Below are positions 1-8,671 of a stretch of 64,000 nt of DNA, piece after piece. The translations under genes were made by a program, and so were the position numbers. Under the pieces are notes generated by a model. It saw only the letters and a list, made by a program, of their open reading frames with translations, was not told the DNA's origin and did no database searches. How positions within the stretch are numbered: the stretch's first letter is position 1; each line of letters starts with the position of its first letter. The stretch comes from Pirellulales bacterium (GTDB lineage: Bacteria; Planctomycetota; Planctomycetia; Pirellulales; Lacipirellulaceae): assembly GCA_022448265.1 (NCBI GenBank), contig JAKVCC010000003.1, positions 186,001-250,000 of the forward strand, read 5' to 3'.

Positions 1-2
1 TG

Positions 3-302
3 GGCGGAGCGTGGGGAGTGGCGACCTGGGTCGACATAGATCCGGAAATCGATTTTTTCTCGGTCCTGGTTGGCGGATTGACCAATGCCAACCAGTGGCA
101 GGACCCTCCCGGGCAGTTCAGGCTGGGCGACCCACCGGGCAACGGCCGTCGGCTATCGCACAAAAAACTCCAGCTCAACTTCTGGCGGCCGGGCGATACA
201 TATGCCGAGAACGAGCAGGAAATCCGCTATGGCCCAGCGCCTGGCAAGGCCCATTTGTATGGATCGGGCGAAGGCGTTGCCTATCAGTGGGTTTACCGGT
301 AG
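3..302 (+). CDS. 3' end of a planctomycete-type hypothetical protein (partial)
   Basis: An open frame enters from the left edge and stops with TAG at 300-302, giving about 99 C-terminal residues. The segment is rich in aromatic residues (ATWVDIDPEIDFF near the start, YQWVYR at the end) and reads like the end of a folded domain, not a shadow frame. I recall similar C-termini in planctomycete conserved hypothetical proteins but cannot name the family. It lies about 90 bp upstream of rpmA on the same strand, where many bacteria have rplU (bL21). The visible residues do not resemble bL21. Confidence 0.6.
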   Translation, partial: GGAWGVATWVDIDPEIDFFSVLVGGLTNANQWQDPPGQFRLGDPPGNGRRLSHKKLQLNFWRPGDTYAENEQEIRYGPAPGKAHLYGSGEGVAYQWVYR

Positions 303-391
303 AATCGACAGGCTCAAACGTATCGCGGCGGCTCCTGCCCCTCGAATCTTGTCCTCAAACCTTCCCCCGATCATAGCCAGGGCTCATAACA

Positions 392-640
392 ATGGCTCAC
401 AAAAAAGGACAAGGCTCCAGCCGTAACGGTCGCGATTCCAATGCCCAACGCCGTGGAGTAAAGAAGTTTGGTGGCGAAAAGGTCATCGCCGGTAACATTC
501 TCATTCGGCAGGTTGGCAACAAGTACCACCCCGGCAAGGGCGTCGGGCAAGGTAAAGACTATACGCTTTTCGCGATTATCGATGGCCAGGTTAGTTTCGA
601 TCGCAAGGGCCGTCGTGTTAACATAACACCTGTGGCTTAG
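392..640 (+). CDS. rpmA: 50S ribosomal protein bL27
   Basis: The 82-residue product starts [19 protein letters not shown], the diagnostic bL27 N-terminus, and contains the conserved GNILIRQVG and the [16 protein letters not shown] region. bL27 sits by the peptidyl-transferase centre of the large ribosomal subunit, with its basic N-terminus reaching the tRNA acceptor ends. Length is normal for the family. There is no cleavable N-terminal extension of the Firmicutes type. A hairpin terminator follows 35 bp downstream, so rpmA can end transcription before obgE. The usual rpmA-obgE neighbourhood is kept, but rplU is not visible upstream. Confidence 0.97.
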   Translation: MAHKKGQGSSRNGRDSNAQRRGVKKFGGEKVIAGNILIRQVGNKYHPGKGVGQGKDYTLFAIIDGQVSFDRKGRRVNITPVA

Positions 641-674
641 CCGGCCTCAATTGCTTTAAGATAAATACGAGCAG

Positions 675-710
675 GGGATGCGCCGCGGGGTGCATCCCTT
701 TTTCATTTTC
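675..710 (+). terminator. Intrinsic terminator after rpmA
   Basis: GGGATGC at 675-681 pairs with GCATCCC at 692-698, followed at once by TTTTTCATTTT. This is a canonical rho-independent terminator between rpmA and obgE. Confidence 0.8.
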
Positions 711-805
711 ATCATGGATGATGAGATACCCCGTGACGAAGAAGTAGGGCCTGATTGGGTCCATCGTTGTTCGTTCTTTTGTGCTGGTCGTTCCACCTTC
801 TCGCC

Positions 806-1807
806 ATGTTTACCGACCGTGTTACTGTGAAAGTAGAGTCCGGCAAGGGCGGTGACGGGTGCCGCAGCTTCCGCCGCGAAAAGTTCGTGCCCCGGGGCGG
901 GCCTGACGGTGGGGATGGAGGTGCGGGCGGAAGTGTCGTTGTCGTGGCCGAGGCAGGTGTCGACAGCCTTGCGGCCCTGGTGCATCGCAAGCACTGGCGG
1001 GCCCAATCTGGCACGGCGGGAACGGGGAGCAATCGGCACGGGGCCAAGGCTGAGAACATTACGATTCGCGTACCGCCCGGCACGGTCGTCGTCGATGCCC
1101 AGCGAGATTTTGTGCTGAAGGACTTGGCGGCTCCCGGTGACACAGTCGTTGTGGCCCATGGTGGAACGGGTGGCAAAGGTAACGCACGCTTCAAGTCATC
1201 GACCAACCAGGCACCGCGTGAGTTTACGCGAGGCACGGTGGGCCAGCAGCGGCAGGTGTCGTTCGAGCTGAAGGTAATTGCCGACGTGGGCTTGCTCGGC
1301 AAACCGAATGCTGGCAAGAGTACGCTACTCAGTCGCGTGTCGCGGGCACGTCCGGAAGTTGCCGACTACCCGTTTACAACCAAGAGACCAAACCTGGGCA
1401 TCGTACAGGTCGACATCGATCGCAGCATGGTGATGGCCGATATTCCGGGTTTGATCGAGGGGGCCCATGCGGGCGCCGGATTGGGGCACGAGTTCCTGCG
1501 CCACGTGGAGCGCACTCGAGTGCTGGTGCATTTGGTGGAGCCACTGCCTAGCGACGGCAGCGACCCCGCGCAAAACTACCGGGCGATCCGAGAGGAGTTG
1601 CAGCTCTACGATGTTGATCTGGCGGACCGGCCCGAGATTATCGCCGTCAGCAAAGCCGAGTTGCCCGGCGCTGCTGCGGTGGGCGAGCAATTGGCAGCTG
1701 ATACCCACGGTGAGGTGCTGCTGTTTTCTTCCGTTACCGGCGCGGGGATCAAAGAGCTAGTTCACCGCATATATTCGCTGCTAGTTTCCGAGCGACAGCT
1801 ATTATGA
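806..1807 (+). CDS. obgE: Obg family GTPase (ObgE/CgtA)
   Basis: This is an essential GTPase linked to 50S assembly and stress control. I start it at ATG 806 (MFTDRVTVKVESG), because the family begins there; the frame stays open further upstream. The product is 333 residues. The glycine-rich Obg fold covers about residues 1-155 (GGDGCRSFRREKFVPRGGPDGGDGG). The G domain follows, with G1 GKPNAGKSTL, G2 TTKRPNLG, G3 DIPGLIEGAH and a divergent G4 (VSKAEL where NKxD is usual). The C-terminal OCT domain of longer Obg proteins is absent. The stop overlaps the coaX start (ATGA at 1804-1807), indicating translational coupling. Confidence 0.95.
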   Translation: MFTDRVTVKVESGKGGDGCRSFRREKFVPRGGPDGGDGGAGGSVVVVAEAGVDSLAALVHRKHWRAQSGTAGTGSNRHGAKAENITIRVPPGTVVVDAQRDFVLKDLAAPGDTVVVAHGGTGGKGNARFKSSTNQAPREFTRGTVGQQRQVSFELKVIADVGLLGKPNAGKSTLLSRVSRARPEVADYPFTTKRPNLGIVQVDIDRSMVMADIPGLIEGAHAGAGLGHEFLRHVERTRVLVHLVEPLPSDGSDPAQNYRAIREELQLYDVDLADRPEIIAVSKAELPGAAAVGEQLAADTHGEVLLFSSVTGAGIKELVHRIYSLLVSERQLL

Positions 1808-2646
1808 GCCCGAGTGCAGAGAGTGGATTGGTAGCGATTGATGTAGGGAGTAGCCGCATAAAACTCGGTTGGTTCCCGCCGCCCACCGCCTGCACCTCGG
1901 AAGGCCTCACGGACGGATTACCCATTACCACTCTGCGCTTACCGCAGCCCGAAGCCACCCTCGCGCTTACGCATCGCAAGGCGGACCCTGGCGACTTGAT
2001 TGCCAAGATGGACCAGTGGCTTGAACCATTTTCCTGGAAATCGGCCCGGCGGCTGTTGGCTTCGGTTTTTCCTGACGTGAATCCTCTGGTGGCCGAATTG
2101 CTGCAAGATCGTCCGCGCCAAATCACCGCGGGTGACCTTCCGTTACAAGTCCGAGTAGACCAGCCCGACAAGGTGGGCATCGACCGGTTGCTGATTGCAG
2201 TTGTTGCCAACCGATTGCGCGAGCCCCATCGAGGGGCCATCGCGATTAGTCTGGGTACTGTGACGACTGTCAATCGGATTGGGGTCGAGGGAGCGTTTGA
2301 GGGAGGCGCTATTCTGCCCGGCTTGGCCATGTCGTCCGCAGCGCTGCACGCAGGCACTTCGAGTTTGCCCTATGTAAGGGCCGACTCTGCCGCTCGGCCG
2401 CCAGCGGCAGTGGGCATGTCGACAAGTGGGGCGATTGCTGGAGGCCTTTATTGGGGGGCGGTGGGAGCGATTCGAACCGTGGCCGAGCTGCAGACCCGTC
2501 CCGACGAGCCCCCGCCCCACGTATTTGTTACTGGCGGCGATGCGCCCCTGCTGGCCGATCAATTGGAGATCGCTGGCGCACCGGTCTGCCATGTGCCGCA
2601 CATGGTCCTAGTCGGCATGGCGATCGCTGCAGCGAGTGTGTCATGA
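1804..2646 (+). CDS. coaX: Type III pantothenate kinase
   Basis: CoaX phosphorylates pantothenate, the first step of CoA synthesis. The 280-residue product has the ASKHA-fold phosphate motif near the N-terminus (AIDVGSSRIKLGWF), the DKVGIDRLL motif near residue 120, and the second nucleotide-site motif ISLGTVTTVNRI in place of the common D-x-GTA. The GGAILPGLAMSSAALHAGT segment is also typical of CoaX. Family length is about 250-270 residues. It overlaps obgE by 4 bp upstream and the GTPase gene by 4 bp downstream. Together with panC at 38.5 kb, this gives two steps of the pantothenate/CoA pathway in the window. Confidence 0.93.
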   Translation: MSPSAESGLVAIDVGSSRIKLGWFPPPTACTSEGLTDGLPITTLRLPQPEATLALTHRKADPGDLIAKMDQWLEPFSWKSARRLLASVFPDVNPLVAELLQDRPRQITAGDLPLQVRVDQPDKVGIDRLLIAVVANRLREPHRGAIAISLGTVTTVNRIGVEGAFEGGAILPGLAMSSAALHAGTSSLPYVRADSAARPPAAVGMSTSGAIAGGLYWGAVGAIRTVAELQTRPDEPPPHVFVTGGDAPLLADQLEIAGAPVCHVPHMVLVGMAIAAASVS

Positions 2647-3851
2647 GTCAGCTCGCGGCCGCGGCCGCGACGTATGCGTACCTTTTGACGCCAAAGGGAC
2701 AGTGCGCAGTCGCCGTGGTAGCGGTCACGGGTGTCAATGCGCTGGCTGCAGTCGATCGGTATTTTAGGGCGGCCAACGGGCGTCGACTGGGCGTTCAGCC
2801 TTTGGGCCGTATTGTCTACGGACGGTGGGGAGGTGCGGAGGGCGAGGATCTAATTGTTTGCCGCCGCACGTCGGCGGAGCTGGAGATTCACTGCCATGGC
2901 GGCAACCAGTCTGCGCCACAAATCATGGACGACCTCCGCGTTAGCGGCTGTACCCAGCGAGAATGGGGGGAGTGGCTGTTCCAAAAAAGGACGTGTCCCC
3001 TTGCCGCTCAGGCGGCAATTGCGCTCGCGGCTGCTCCGTCGCTTCGTACAGCGACGATTCTCCTCGATCAATATCACGGGGCCCTCCGTACTGCCCTGAG
3101 AAACATCGTTGCCGATCTAAAAGCGGCGCGCCCAAGCGAGGCGCAGCATCGCTTGGGCTGCTTGGTCGAGAGGGCCTCGGTTGGGCTCCACCTTACGCAG
3201 CCGTGGCGCGTGGTCCTGGCGGGACTTCCCAATGTGGGCAAGAGCAGCCTTATCAATGCCCTGGTTGGCTACACGCGAACCATCGTCTTTGATCAACCGG
3301 GCACAACCCGTGACGTGGTGGCTGTCGCCACGGCAGTCGAAGGTTGGCCCGTGGATCTGTGTGATACTGCGGGCTTAAAAAGCGGTGCCGAACCCATCGA
3401 AGAGGACGGCATCAAGATGGCCACGAGCCAACTAAAAACAGCTGACTACGTGCTGTGGGTGTTGGATGCAAGCCAGGTGTCCGACGTCTCTACGGCCTCG
3501 CCTTGGCAACTGGCGTGCGATCAGGCGCAATCCGTGGGCGTGCAACTCGATGCTGGGCGGACGCTAATGGTTATTAACAAAACCGACCTAATCGATTTTT
3601 CGTTGACAGACGGTCCCCAATCTATTGCCACCAGCGCCATCACAGGCGCGGGAATTGAGCGATTGCTGCGATTGCTGGCGTCGCGGCTTGTGCCCCAATT
3701 GTTGCCACCGGGTGCGCCCGTGCCATTTACAAGCGACCAGGTAAGCAGCCTGCAGGCCGCCCTTGCAGCGTGCCAGCAGGACGGTGTCGCCTCAGCACTT
3801 GCGGGCCTGTTGTCGAGCGCCAGTTTTGGTTCTCTGTGCATGCAGCGCTAG
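2643..3851 (+). CDS. MnmE/TrmE-like GTPase lacking the C-terminal catalytic motif
   Basis: The product is 402 residues from ATG 2643, which overlaps the coaX stop. The N-terminal ~100 residues resemble the folate-binding domain of MnmE (TPKGQCAVAVVAVTG; EIHCHGG at 81-87). The G domain is intact: GLPNVGKSS at 194-202, GTTRD at 220-224, DTAG at 241-244, NKTD at 312-315 and SAI at 331. Two features of true MnmE are missing. The PGEFTxRAF segment is replaced by an unrelated stretch near 105-115, and the protein ends SLCMQR instead of in a C-x-G-K motif. MnmE makes the wobble-uridine cmnm5 modification with MnmG; without that cysteine this protein probably has another role. A divergent paralogue is the best description. 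Confidence 0.85.
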   Translation: MSQLAAAAATYAYLLTPKGQCAVAVVAVTGVNALAAVDRYFRAANGRRLGVQPLGRIVYGRWGGAEGEDLIVCRRTSAELEIHCHGGNQSAPQIMDDLRVSGCTQREWGEWLFQKRTCPLAAQAAIALAAAPSLRTATILLDQYHGALRTALRNIVADLKAARPSEAQHRLGCLVERASVGLHLTQPWRVVLAGLPNVGKSSLINALVGYTRTIVFDQPGTTRDVVAVATAVEGWPVDLCDTAGLKSGAEPIEEDGIKMATSQLKTADYVLWVLDASQVSDVSTASPWQLACDQAQSVGVQLDAGRTLMVINKTDLIDFSLTDGPQSIATSAITGAGIERLLRLLASRLVPQLLPPGAPVPFTSDQVSSLQAALAACQQDGVASALAGLLSSASFGSLCMQR

Positions 3852-3973
3852 CGTGCATTCTTGCGCAATCCATATTTTTTCTTTGCGCCGCATAAATTGA
3901 TGCAATTTGTTTGTGACGCAGGGCCGATAACGGGCGATATCGAACCACGTCGTATTCAAGGTAGGAGTATTCC

Positions 3974-6061
3974 ATGCGAGGGGGCATCCAAAAAATCATA
4001 TGGGAAAACGGCATGCGCCGCTTTGACGAGGTTGCATTTATCGCGGTTCTCACGACGTTTGTTCTGCTAACAGCTGAACTGGGTCGCGCGCGCGAAAAAA
4101 ATACGGACGAGAATTGCTGCCCAACAACCCCCGTAGAGCAGTCGATTGTTGTTGTGACGGACAGAGCAGGCTGGGACGAGGGAGCGATCACGGTCGCTAC
4201 TGACCAGAGAGACGACTCCCTTAAGCCGATCGCCAGAGTTTCCAGATCCGTCCCTGACTTGGCAGAAGAAACTGTGCAGCAAGGCCGGGGCCCCGACTTG
4301 GCCAATCCAAGTGCGGTCAAGGTTGGCGCGGCCGAAGGTGACGCGGACCCGGTTTTTGCCGAGTCCAACTCCCAGGTCATCAAATTTGAAGGGATTACGC
4401 CCGGCATTTCGCATCGTCGCGATGTGTTTCGCGCCTGGGGCGACCCTCGCTCCGAATCCACTGCGGCCAAGACGCTCCGATATCGATTCGACCAGTTCCA
4501 GTCGGTCTCTGTGGGTTTCGACGGCGAGATTGTGGACACCATGGTCGTGCGATTGGACGCCCCAATACCTCTGAGCGCTTTGATGCACCGCCTCAAATTG
4601 GAAGGCATTCGTCCCGCAGCGCTGACAAATGACCAGGGAGTTTTGCAAGCGCGTGCGTTTCCCGAAAGGGGTGTTGTATTGCATTTTTCGGCGGAACAGG
4701 CCGAAGGTTCGGTTGACGACACCAGCACCTTGCACGTTGGTGAGATCGTGATCCAGCCTATCAAGGCAGAGCCGTTTGTACTGCGTGCGGAAAACGGGCT
4801 GTCACTCCAACCCTCGCAGAGCCACGCGGATCTCGAGGCGGCGTTGCAACTCAATCCCAAGTACGCTCACGCGCTGTGGTTGATGGCGGAGCTCGAAATG
4901 AAGCGAGGCAAAGCGGTCGCTGCTGAGCGCTATGCCGCGGAGGCGTCCGAACTAGAACCCGAGAATCTTGCTTTCCGTTTGCAATGGGCTAAGTGCCTGC
5001 GACAATTGGCCCGATACGACCGGGCTGTTGCCGAGACAAAGACTGTTTTGGAAGTGGCCACTGCCGAATCGCTGCTTCGTGCAGAGGCGCTATTCGAAAT
5101 GGGCATGCTCGCTGCCCTGGGCTCGCAGGAAGTTGCTAAGAGCGCTGTGCCGCTGCACCAAAAGGCCATGGAAATTGCCGATGCGCTCGCTGGCGGCGAC
5201 GATCTTCAGATCAGTCGGGCCGCCAACAGGCTCCTGGTGGAGGCCCATTTGGCGACAGCTGTGGAAATTGCCCGCGGCCAGTGGAAACAAAAAATGGAAA
5301 CGGTTCCGAAATGGATCGAACGGGCTTCTGCTTTGGCAGAAGGCATCATTGCCGAGGATACGACCCAATTGCACTTCCGCCTGAAGGTGGCTGTTAGTGC
5401 GTTGGCGGCTGTCGCGAGTCTTGACCAGCCCATCGATCCACAACTGTGGATTGAAGAAGTAGAACAAACCTCCCGAGAGTTGCGTCGCGCGAGTGACGAT
5501 CCGATATCGCGAGACCAAATCGACTGGAATGTGGGCCTGGCGTATTTTCAGGCCGCTCAGATTGAGCATCGTCGACGTGAGCCGGAAAGCGCATTGCGAT
5601 TTGGCAAATTGGCTGATGCCAAGTTGTTGGGCCTGGCCAAAGATCGCGACGAATTGCCCGACACGGCCTACCTAATGGGCCGGCTGTATTTCCAGATTGG
5701 AGCCGTTTACGCAGTTCACGAGAACGACCACGCTACGGCCTGTGAGTGGTACGAGCAGGCCCACGAAAGACTCCTCAACCCCGTTCCGGTTACGACCATG
5801 GCTTCCCCACAGCAGCACGGCGATGCGCTGGTGAGTATGGGATTTTCTTACTGGGAAAATGATAACCGTGAGCAGGCTATCAAAGTCACCCGCGCGGGAG
5901 TCGAACTGATTGAGCAGGCTGTTACCACGGGACTGCTTACTTCCGAAACGCTCGCCATACCCTATGGCAATCTGGCTGCCATGTACGAAGCGCACGGCGA
6001 AACCAAACCGGCGGCAAGGTACGCGGAGCTGGCGCGAAAACTCACGAGCGCGCCGCGCTAG
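3974..6061 (+). CDS. Secreted or membrane-anchored TPR protein, planctomycete type
   Basis: The product is 695 residues. GGTAGGAG lies about 7 bases before ATG 3974, supporting this start. A hydrophobic stretch at about residues 20-36 (VAFIAVLTTFVLLTAEL) looks like an uncleaved signal anchor or signal peptide. A non-TPR region of about 270 residues includes a compact segment near 130-210 (HRRDVFRAWGDPRSE, SVSVGFDGEIVDTMVVRLD). Tetratricopeptide repeats then run from about 285 to the end, for example NPKYAHALWLMAELEMKRGK and LAIPYGNLAAMYEAHGE. Such proteins are usually scaffolds for protein-protein contact. It stands alone between the obgE operon and tpx. The exact partner is unknown. Confidence 0.8.
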   Translation: MRGGIQKIIWENGMRRFDEVAFIAVLTTFVLLTAELGRAREKNTDENCCPTTPVEQSIVVVTDRAGWDEGAITVATDQRDDSLKPIARVSRSVPDLAEETVQQGRGPDLANPSAVKVGAAEGDADPVFAESNSQVIKFEGITPGISHRRDVFRAWGDPRSESTAAKTLRYRFDQFQSVSVGFDGEIVDTMVVRLDAPIPLSALMHRLKLEGIRPAALTNDQGVLQARAFPERGVVLHFSAEQAEGSVDDTSTLHVGEIVIQPIKAEPFVLRAENGLSLQPSQSHADLEAALQLNPKYAHALWLMAELEMKRGKAVAAERYAAEASELEPENLAFRLQWAKCLRQLARYDRAVAETKTVLEVATAESLLRAEALFEMGMLAALGSQEVAKSAVPLHQKAMEIADALAGGDDLQISRAANRLLVEAHLATAVEIARGQWKQKMETVPKWIERASALAEGIIAEDTTQLHFRLKVAVSALAAVASLDQPIDPQLWIEEVEQTSRELRRASDDPISRDQIDWNVGLAYFQAAQIEHRRREPESALRFGKLADAKLLGLAKDRDELPDTAYLMGRLYFQIGAVYAVHENDHATACEWYEQAHERLLNPVPVTTMASPQQHGDALVSMGFSYWENDNREQAIKVTRAGVELIEQAVTTGLLTSETLAIPYGNLAAMYEAHGETKPAARYAELARKLTSAPR

Positions 6062-6321
6062 TGCCGTGCGACTTTGCAGCACCTGCTGGCGAGACCTCCA
6101 CGCCCCTTGCCAGAGCCCTCCAAAAGCCGATACTATTGGTTCTTGTCCAGGGTGCCCGTCCACGTTGCCCGGACAGTTTTCGCTGCCCGCCGAACTAATC
6201 GCCATTGGCCGCTGGCTAGGCCTTGCCCACTGCGTCCTACGAGCGGTTTGCTTGACCACGCGATGATTGGCCGTCCGTCGAGCAATTCAATAGACCCATT
6301 TGCCATAAGAAGGATTTTACA

Positions 6322-6840
6322 ATGTCACGCTCCGATGCAGTCACATTCAAAGGCAATTCCATCACGCTCGCTGGCCAGGAAGTTCAGGTCGGCCAAGCAG
6401 CGCCCGACTTCCGGCTCCACTATTTTAAGGACGGCATGCAAACGCTCACACTGGCAGACGTGAAGGGCAAGCCGACGCTGATCAGCGTCGTGCCATCGCT
6501 GGACACGCCCGTTTGCGCGACGCAGACCAAAACGTTCAATGAAACGCTGGGCGCACTGGGTGACTCGATCAATGCGGTCACCGTGAGCCTCGATCTGCCC
6601 TTTGCTATGAACCGGTTTTGTGGCGCTGAGGGTATCACTAACATGCAATCGGCGAGCGACTACCAGGACCGCAATTTTGGTAATGGCTGGGGCACGTTAA
6701 TTGAGGAATTAAAAATCCTTACGCGAGCGATCTTTGTGCTGGACGCGGATGGAAAAGTGATGCACGTCGAGTATGTTGGAGAAGTGACCGAAGAACCGAA
6801 CTACAGTGCCGCCGTCATGGCCTTGAAGGCGCACCTATAG
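6322..6840 (+). CDS. tpx: Thiol peroxidase (atypical 2-Cys peroxiredoxin)
   Basis: Tpx reduces lipid and hydrogen peroxides with thioredoxin as electron donor. The 172-residue product matches the family in length (E. coli 168). The peroxidatic cysteine is C65 in SLDTPVCATQ, and the resolving cysteine is C100 in MNRFCGAEGI. The peroxiredoxin-fold APDF motif lies at 27-30 and TRAIFVLDADGK near 140. The start is supported by AGAAGGA about 10 bases upstream of ATG 6322. It appears monocistronic, with a 260-bp leader region before it and a convergent gene after it. Confidence 0.96.
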   Translation: MSRSDAVTFKGNSITLAGQEVQVGQAAPDFRLHYFKDGMQTLTLADVKGKPTLISVVPSLDTPVCATQTKTFNETLGALGDSINAVTVSLDLPFAMNRFCGAEGITNMQSASDYQDRNFGNGWGTLIEELKILTRAIFVLDADGKVMHVEYVGEVTEEPNYSAAVMALKAHL

Positions 6841-7180
6841 AGAGGCGGCTCCGAAGCGTATCGCGGCATTGCCTGTAACTCCAACGGACTGGAGGACGAC
6901 GGGTCCCATGACGGCTGGCTACACGACGACTTGGCCCACAAGAAATGGCCTCGCAAGCGAGGGAGCAAGAGATTTTTCGATGCACCCAGCGTGATCTTTT
7001 GGGCCCGTGCTGATGCACACGGCAACCGGCGGTGAAGGCAGCGCGGCCGCCCTTGGTTTGTACTTGTGTTATCGGATCGCCCCCATTGCTGGCGCCGGTA
7101 AACGCATTGGCAATTTACCCGCGTCTGACGCCGTCGACTGAGTTGGCTTTGGTTTGATTCCTGTTTGAACACCGCGCTGA
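6841..7180. other. Intergenic region between convergent tpx and fxsA-like genes
   Basis: These 340 bases separate convergent genes. I see no convincing reading frame, no tRNA and no clear hairpin with a T-tract. Nothing further can be assigned. Confidence 0.5.
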
Positions 7181-7663
7181 TTACTCTACATCTGTATCGA
7201 TAACGTGTGCGTCGATGACGCGCCCCTCTACGACCTGGCTTTCTGCCACGCTGTTACCGTCTGTTTGAGGGAATCCTGCCGAAGAAAACGATGTTTCCAT
7301 ACGCACGTGTTTGGCGACCCACATCTGCAAGCCCTTCCGTGCGGCTAAGCGGACCGGTGGCAGCAGCAGGGCCAGGCCAACAACATCGGTCAGCACCCCC
7401 GGTGTGATCAGCAGTACGCCGGCTACCAGGATCAGCGCACCGTCACCCAGTGCCTGGGCGGGCATGATGCCCTGGTTCATTTGACTACGAATGCGGTGCA
7501 TTGCTTGCCATCCTTGCCATCGGGCCAGCGCTGCCCCCACCATGCCGGTGAGCAGCACTACGCTAATGGTTGTCAACAATCCGAATACGCCGCTGAGCCG
7601 AATCAACAGCCACAGCTCCAAGAGTGGAACCAGCGTGAATAATAATAAGAGGGGGAGTAGCAT
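7181..7663 (-). CDS. fxsA: FxsA family membrane protein
   Basis: The 160-residue product has the FxsA signature: a hydrophobic N-terminus (LVPLLELWLLIRLSGVFG), a glycine-rich TM segment (TISVVLLTGMVGAALARWQGW) and the LITPGVLTDVVGLALLLPPVR block near residues 83-103. It is predicted to have three or four membrane helices and a polar tail of about 45 residues. E. coli FxsA is named for suppressing F-plasmid exclusion of phage T7; the cellular role of the family is unclear. The start is ATG 7663 with no good Shine-Dalgarno sequence. It is convergent with tpx. Confidence 0.88.
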   Translation of the reverse strand: MLLPLLLLFTLVPLLELWLLIRLSGVFGLLTTISVVLLTGMVGAALARWQGWQAMHRIRSQMNQGIMPAQALGDGALILVAGVLLITPGVLTDVVGLALLLPPVRLAARKGLQMWVAKHVRMETSFSSAGFPQTDGNSVAESQVVEGRVIDAHVIDTDVE

Positions 7664-7845
7664 GGTATTAAAATCGCATATTGAGTGGTCCGTTGTTTCG
7701 GTATTCTATACGAAGTTGTCTCCGAATGAACTACGCGTACTGTGTTCCCACCTAAATTCAAGTACGAGACCAAGTACGGAAAATAGTTTTCGCCCCGGGC
7801 AGAGAATTGTTCTACACAACAAGGTCATCGCTCCCCAAAGTTCCT

Positions 7846-8334
7846 TTATGCCTGCGAGGCCATGAGTGCCGAGTTGAGTACCGCATCAACAAACGAGAGG
7901 ATCTCCGGTTGCTGCGACCCTCGCGGTCCGGCGATGTTGAGCTTGGTGGCATTATGCTCGCCAATAAAGTCCACAATTTGCGCTCCCGCTGCAGCGGGAG
8001 ACGGGCAAGTGTCGCGACTGATATGCAGCCATGGTTTGCCGAGTTGGCTGGCCACTTTGGCAGTGAGCCCTGTTCCACCCCGTATCTTCCGATCGATTGT
8101 GAGCAGCAGTGTCGCGTCGGAGTCGCGTACATTCCAGCGAGTCCGCTGGTCGTAGCGAGAGCTGGTGGTTTCCTCGAGCTGATAGATGGGCGGCAGCGCT
8201 CCATCTTCGGCCAGCCGGCCTCGTGGACACCAGCCTCCATGAGGGATTCCCGTGCGGATCGCAAAGTCGAGCGCCGCGCGATCAGCTCCAGTTTGGCCGC
8301 CGGAAATAATACAGAAATCTCGAGGCAACGGCAT
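7846..8334 (-). CDS. cpYpsA/SLOG-family protein (formerly 'putative molybdenum carrier')
   Basis: The 162-residue product begins with the nucleotide-binding motif IISGGQTGADRAALDFA at residues 8-24, followed by GGWCPRGRLAEDG. This matches the circularly permuted YpsA SLOG family (Pfam 'cpYpsA', once labelled molybdenum carrier). SLOG proteins bind nucleotides or nucleotide-derived ligands. Some members are predicted sensors in stress or conflict systems, but none is established here. There is no effector gene next to it: a possible short fragment lies upstream and fxsA downstream. Confidence 0.85.
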   Translation of the reverse strand: MPLPRDFCIISGGQTGADRAALDFAIRTGIPHGGWCPRGRLAEDGALPPIYQLEETTSSRYDQRTRWNVRDSDATLLLTIDRKIRGGTGLTAKVASQLGKPWLHISRDTCPSPAAAGAQIVDFIGEHNATKLNIAGPRGSQQPEILSFVDAVLNSALMASQA

Positions 8335-8573
8335 CTTAGCGTCTTAGGTTGGTGGACACCCCGTCGTGGTAATACTTCTCTATGCGCTCTTTGCGATAGG
8401 CCTATCGGAACTTCACAGAAGGTTAGCGCCGCAGGGCCGTCATCAAGATAAAAACGCCTAGCAACTTCATCGTCCCATTTCACGTCCCGATCAAAGACCA
8501 ATGTGATTTCATCTTTCCTGGCACTGGAATACGGATTATCCGCTTCCAATTCGTCCTTGCGGCCGCACTTCAT
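8335..8573 (-). pseudogene. Possible fragment of an unrecognised gene upstream of the cpYpsA gene
   Basis: A reading frame starts at ATG 8573. Its first ~75 residues look protein-like, with acidic and aromatic composition (DEITLVFDRDVKWDDEVAR, FYLDDGPAALTFCEVP). It then continues out of frame through the cpYpsA gene, where the translation no longer looks real. It may be a truncated gene, a short real gene with a sequence error, or chance. I recognise no family. It fills most of the gap between the cpYpsA gene and sufS. Confidence 0.3.
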
Positions 8574-8671
8574 GCTCAGGGCCTAGGCGATCATTTGGCT
8601 TATTTGTGCGATATGAACGTTGTCGTCCAATACATTCAGAACACCGGCCAAACCTTGGAAGAGCCCCTGTT

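Noticed and set aside
392-1807. Missing rplU upstream of rpmA as a deletion
   Set aside because: The usual rplU position lies next to the window edge and gene order varies; rplU may be elsewhere in the genome.
3727-4860. A 377-codon open frame on the minus strand
   Set aside because: It runs opposite to the TPR gene and is Ser/Arg/Thr-rich without any motif. It is the usual antisense shadow of a high-GC gene.
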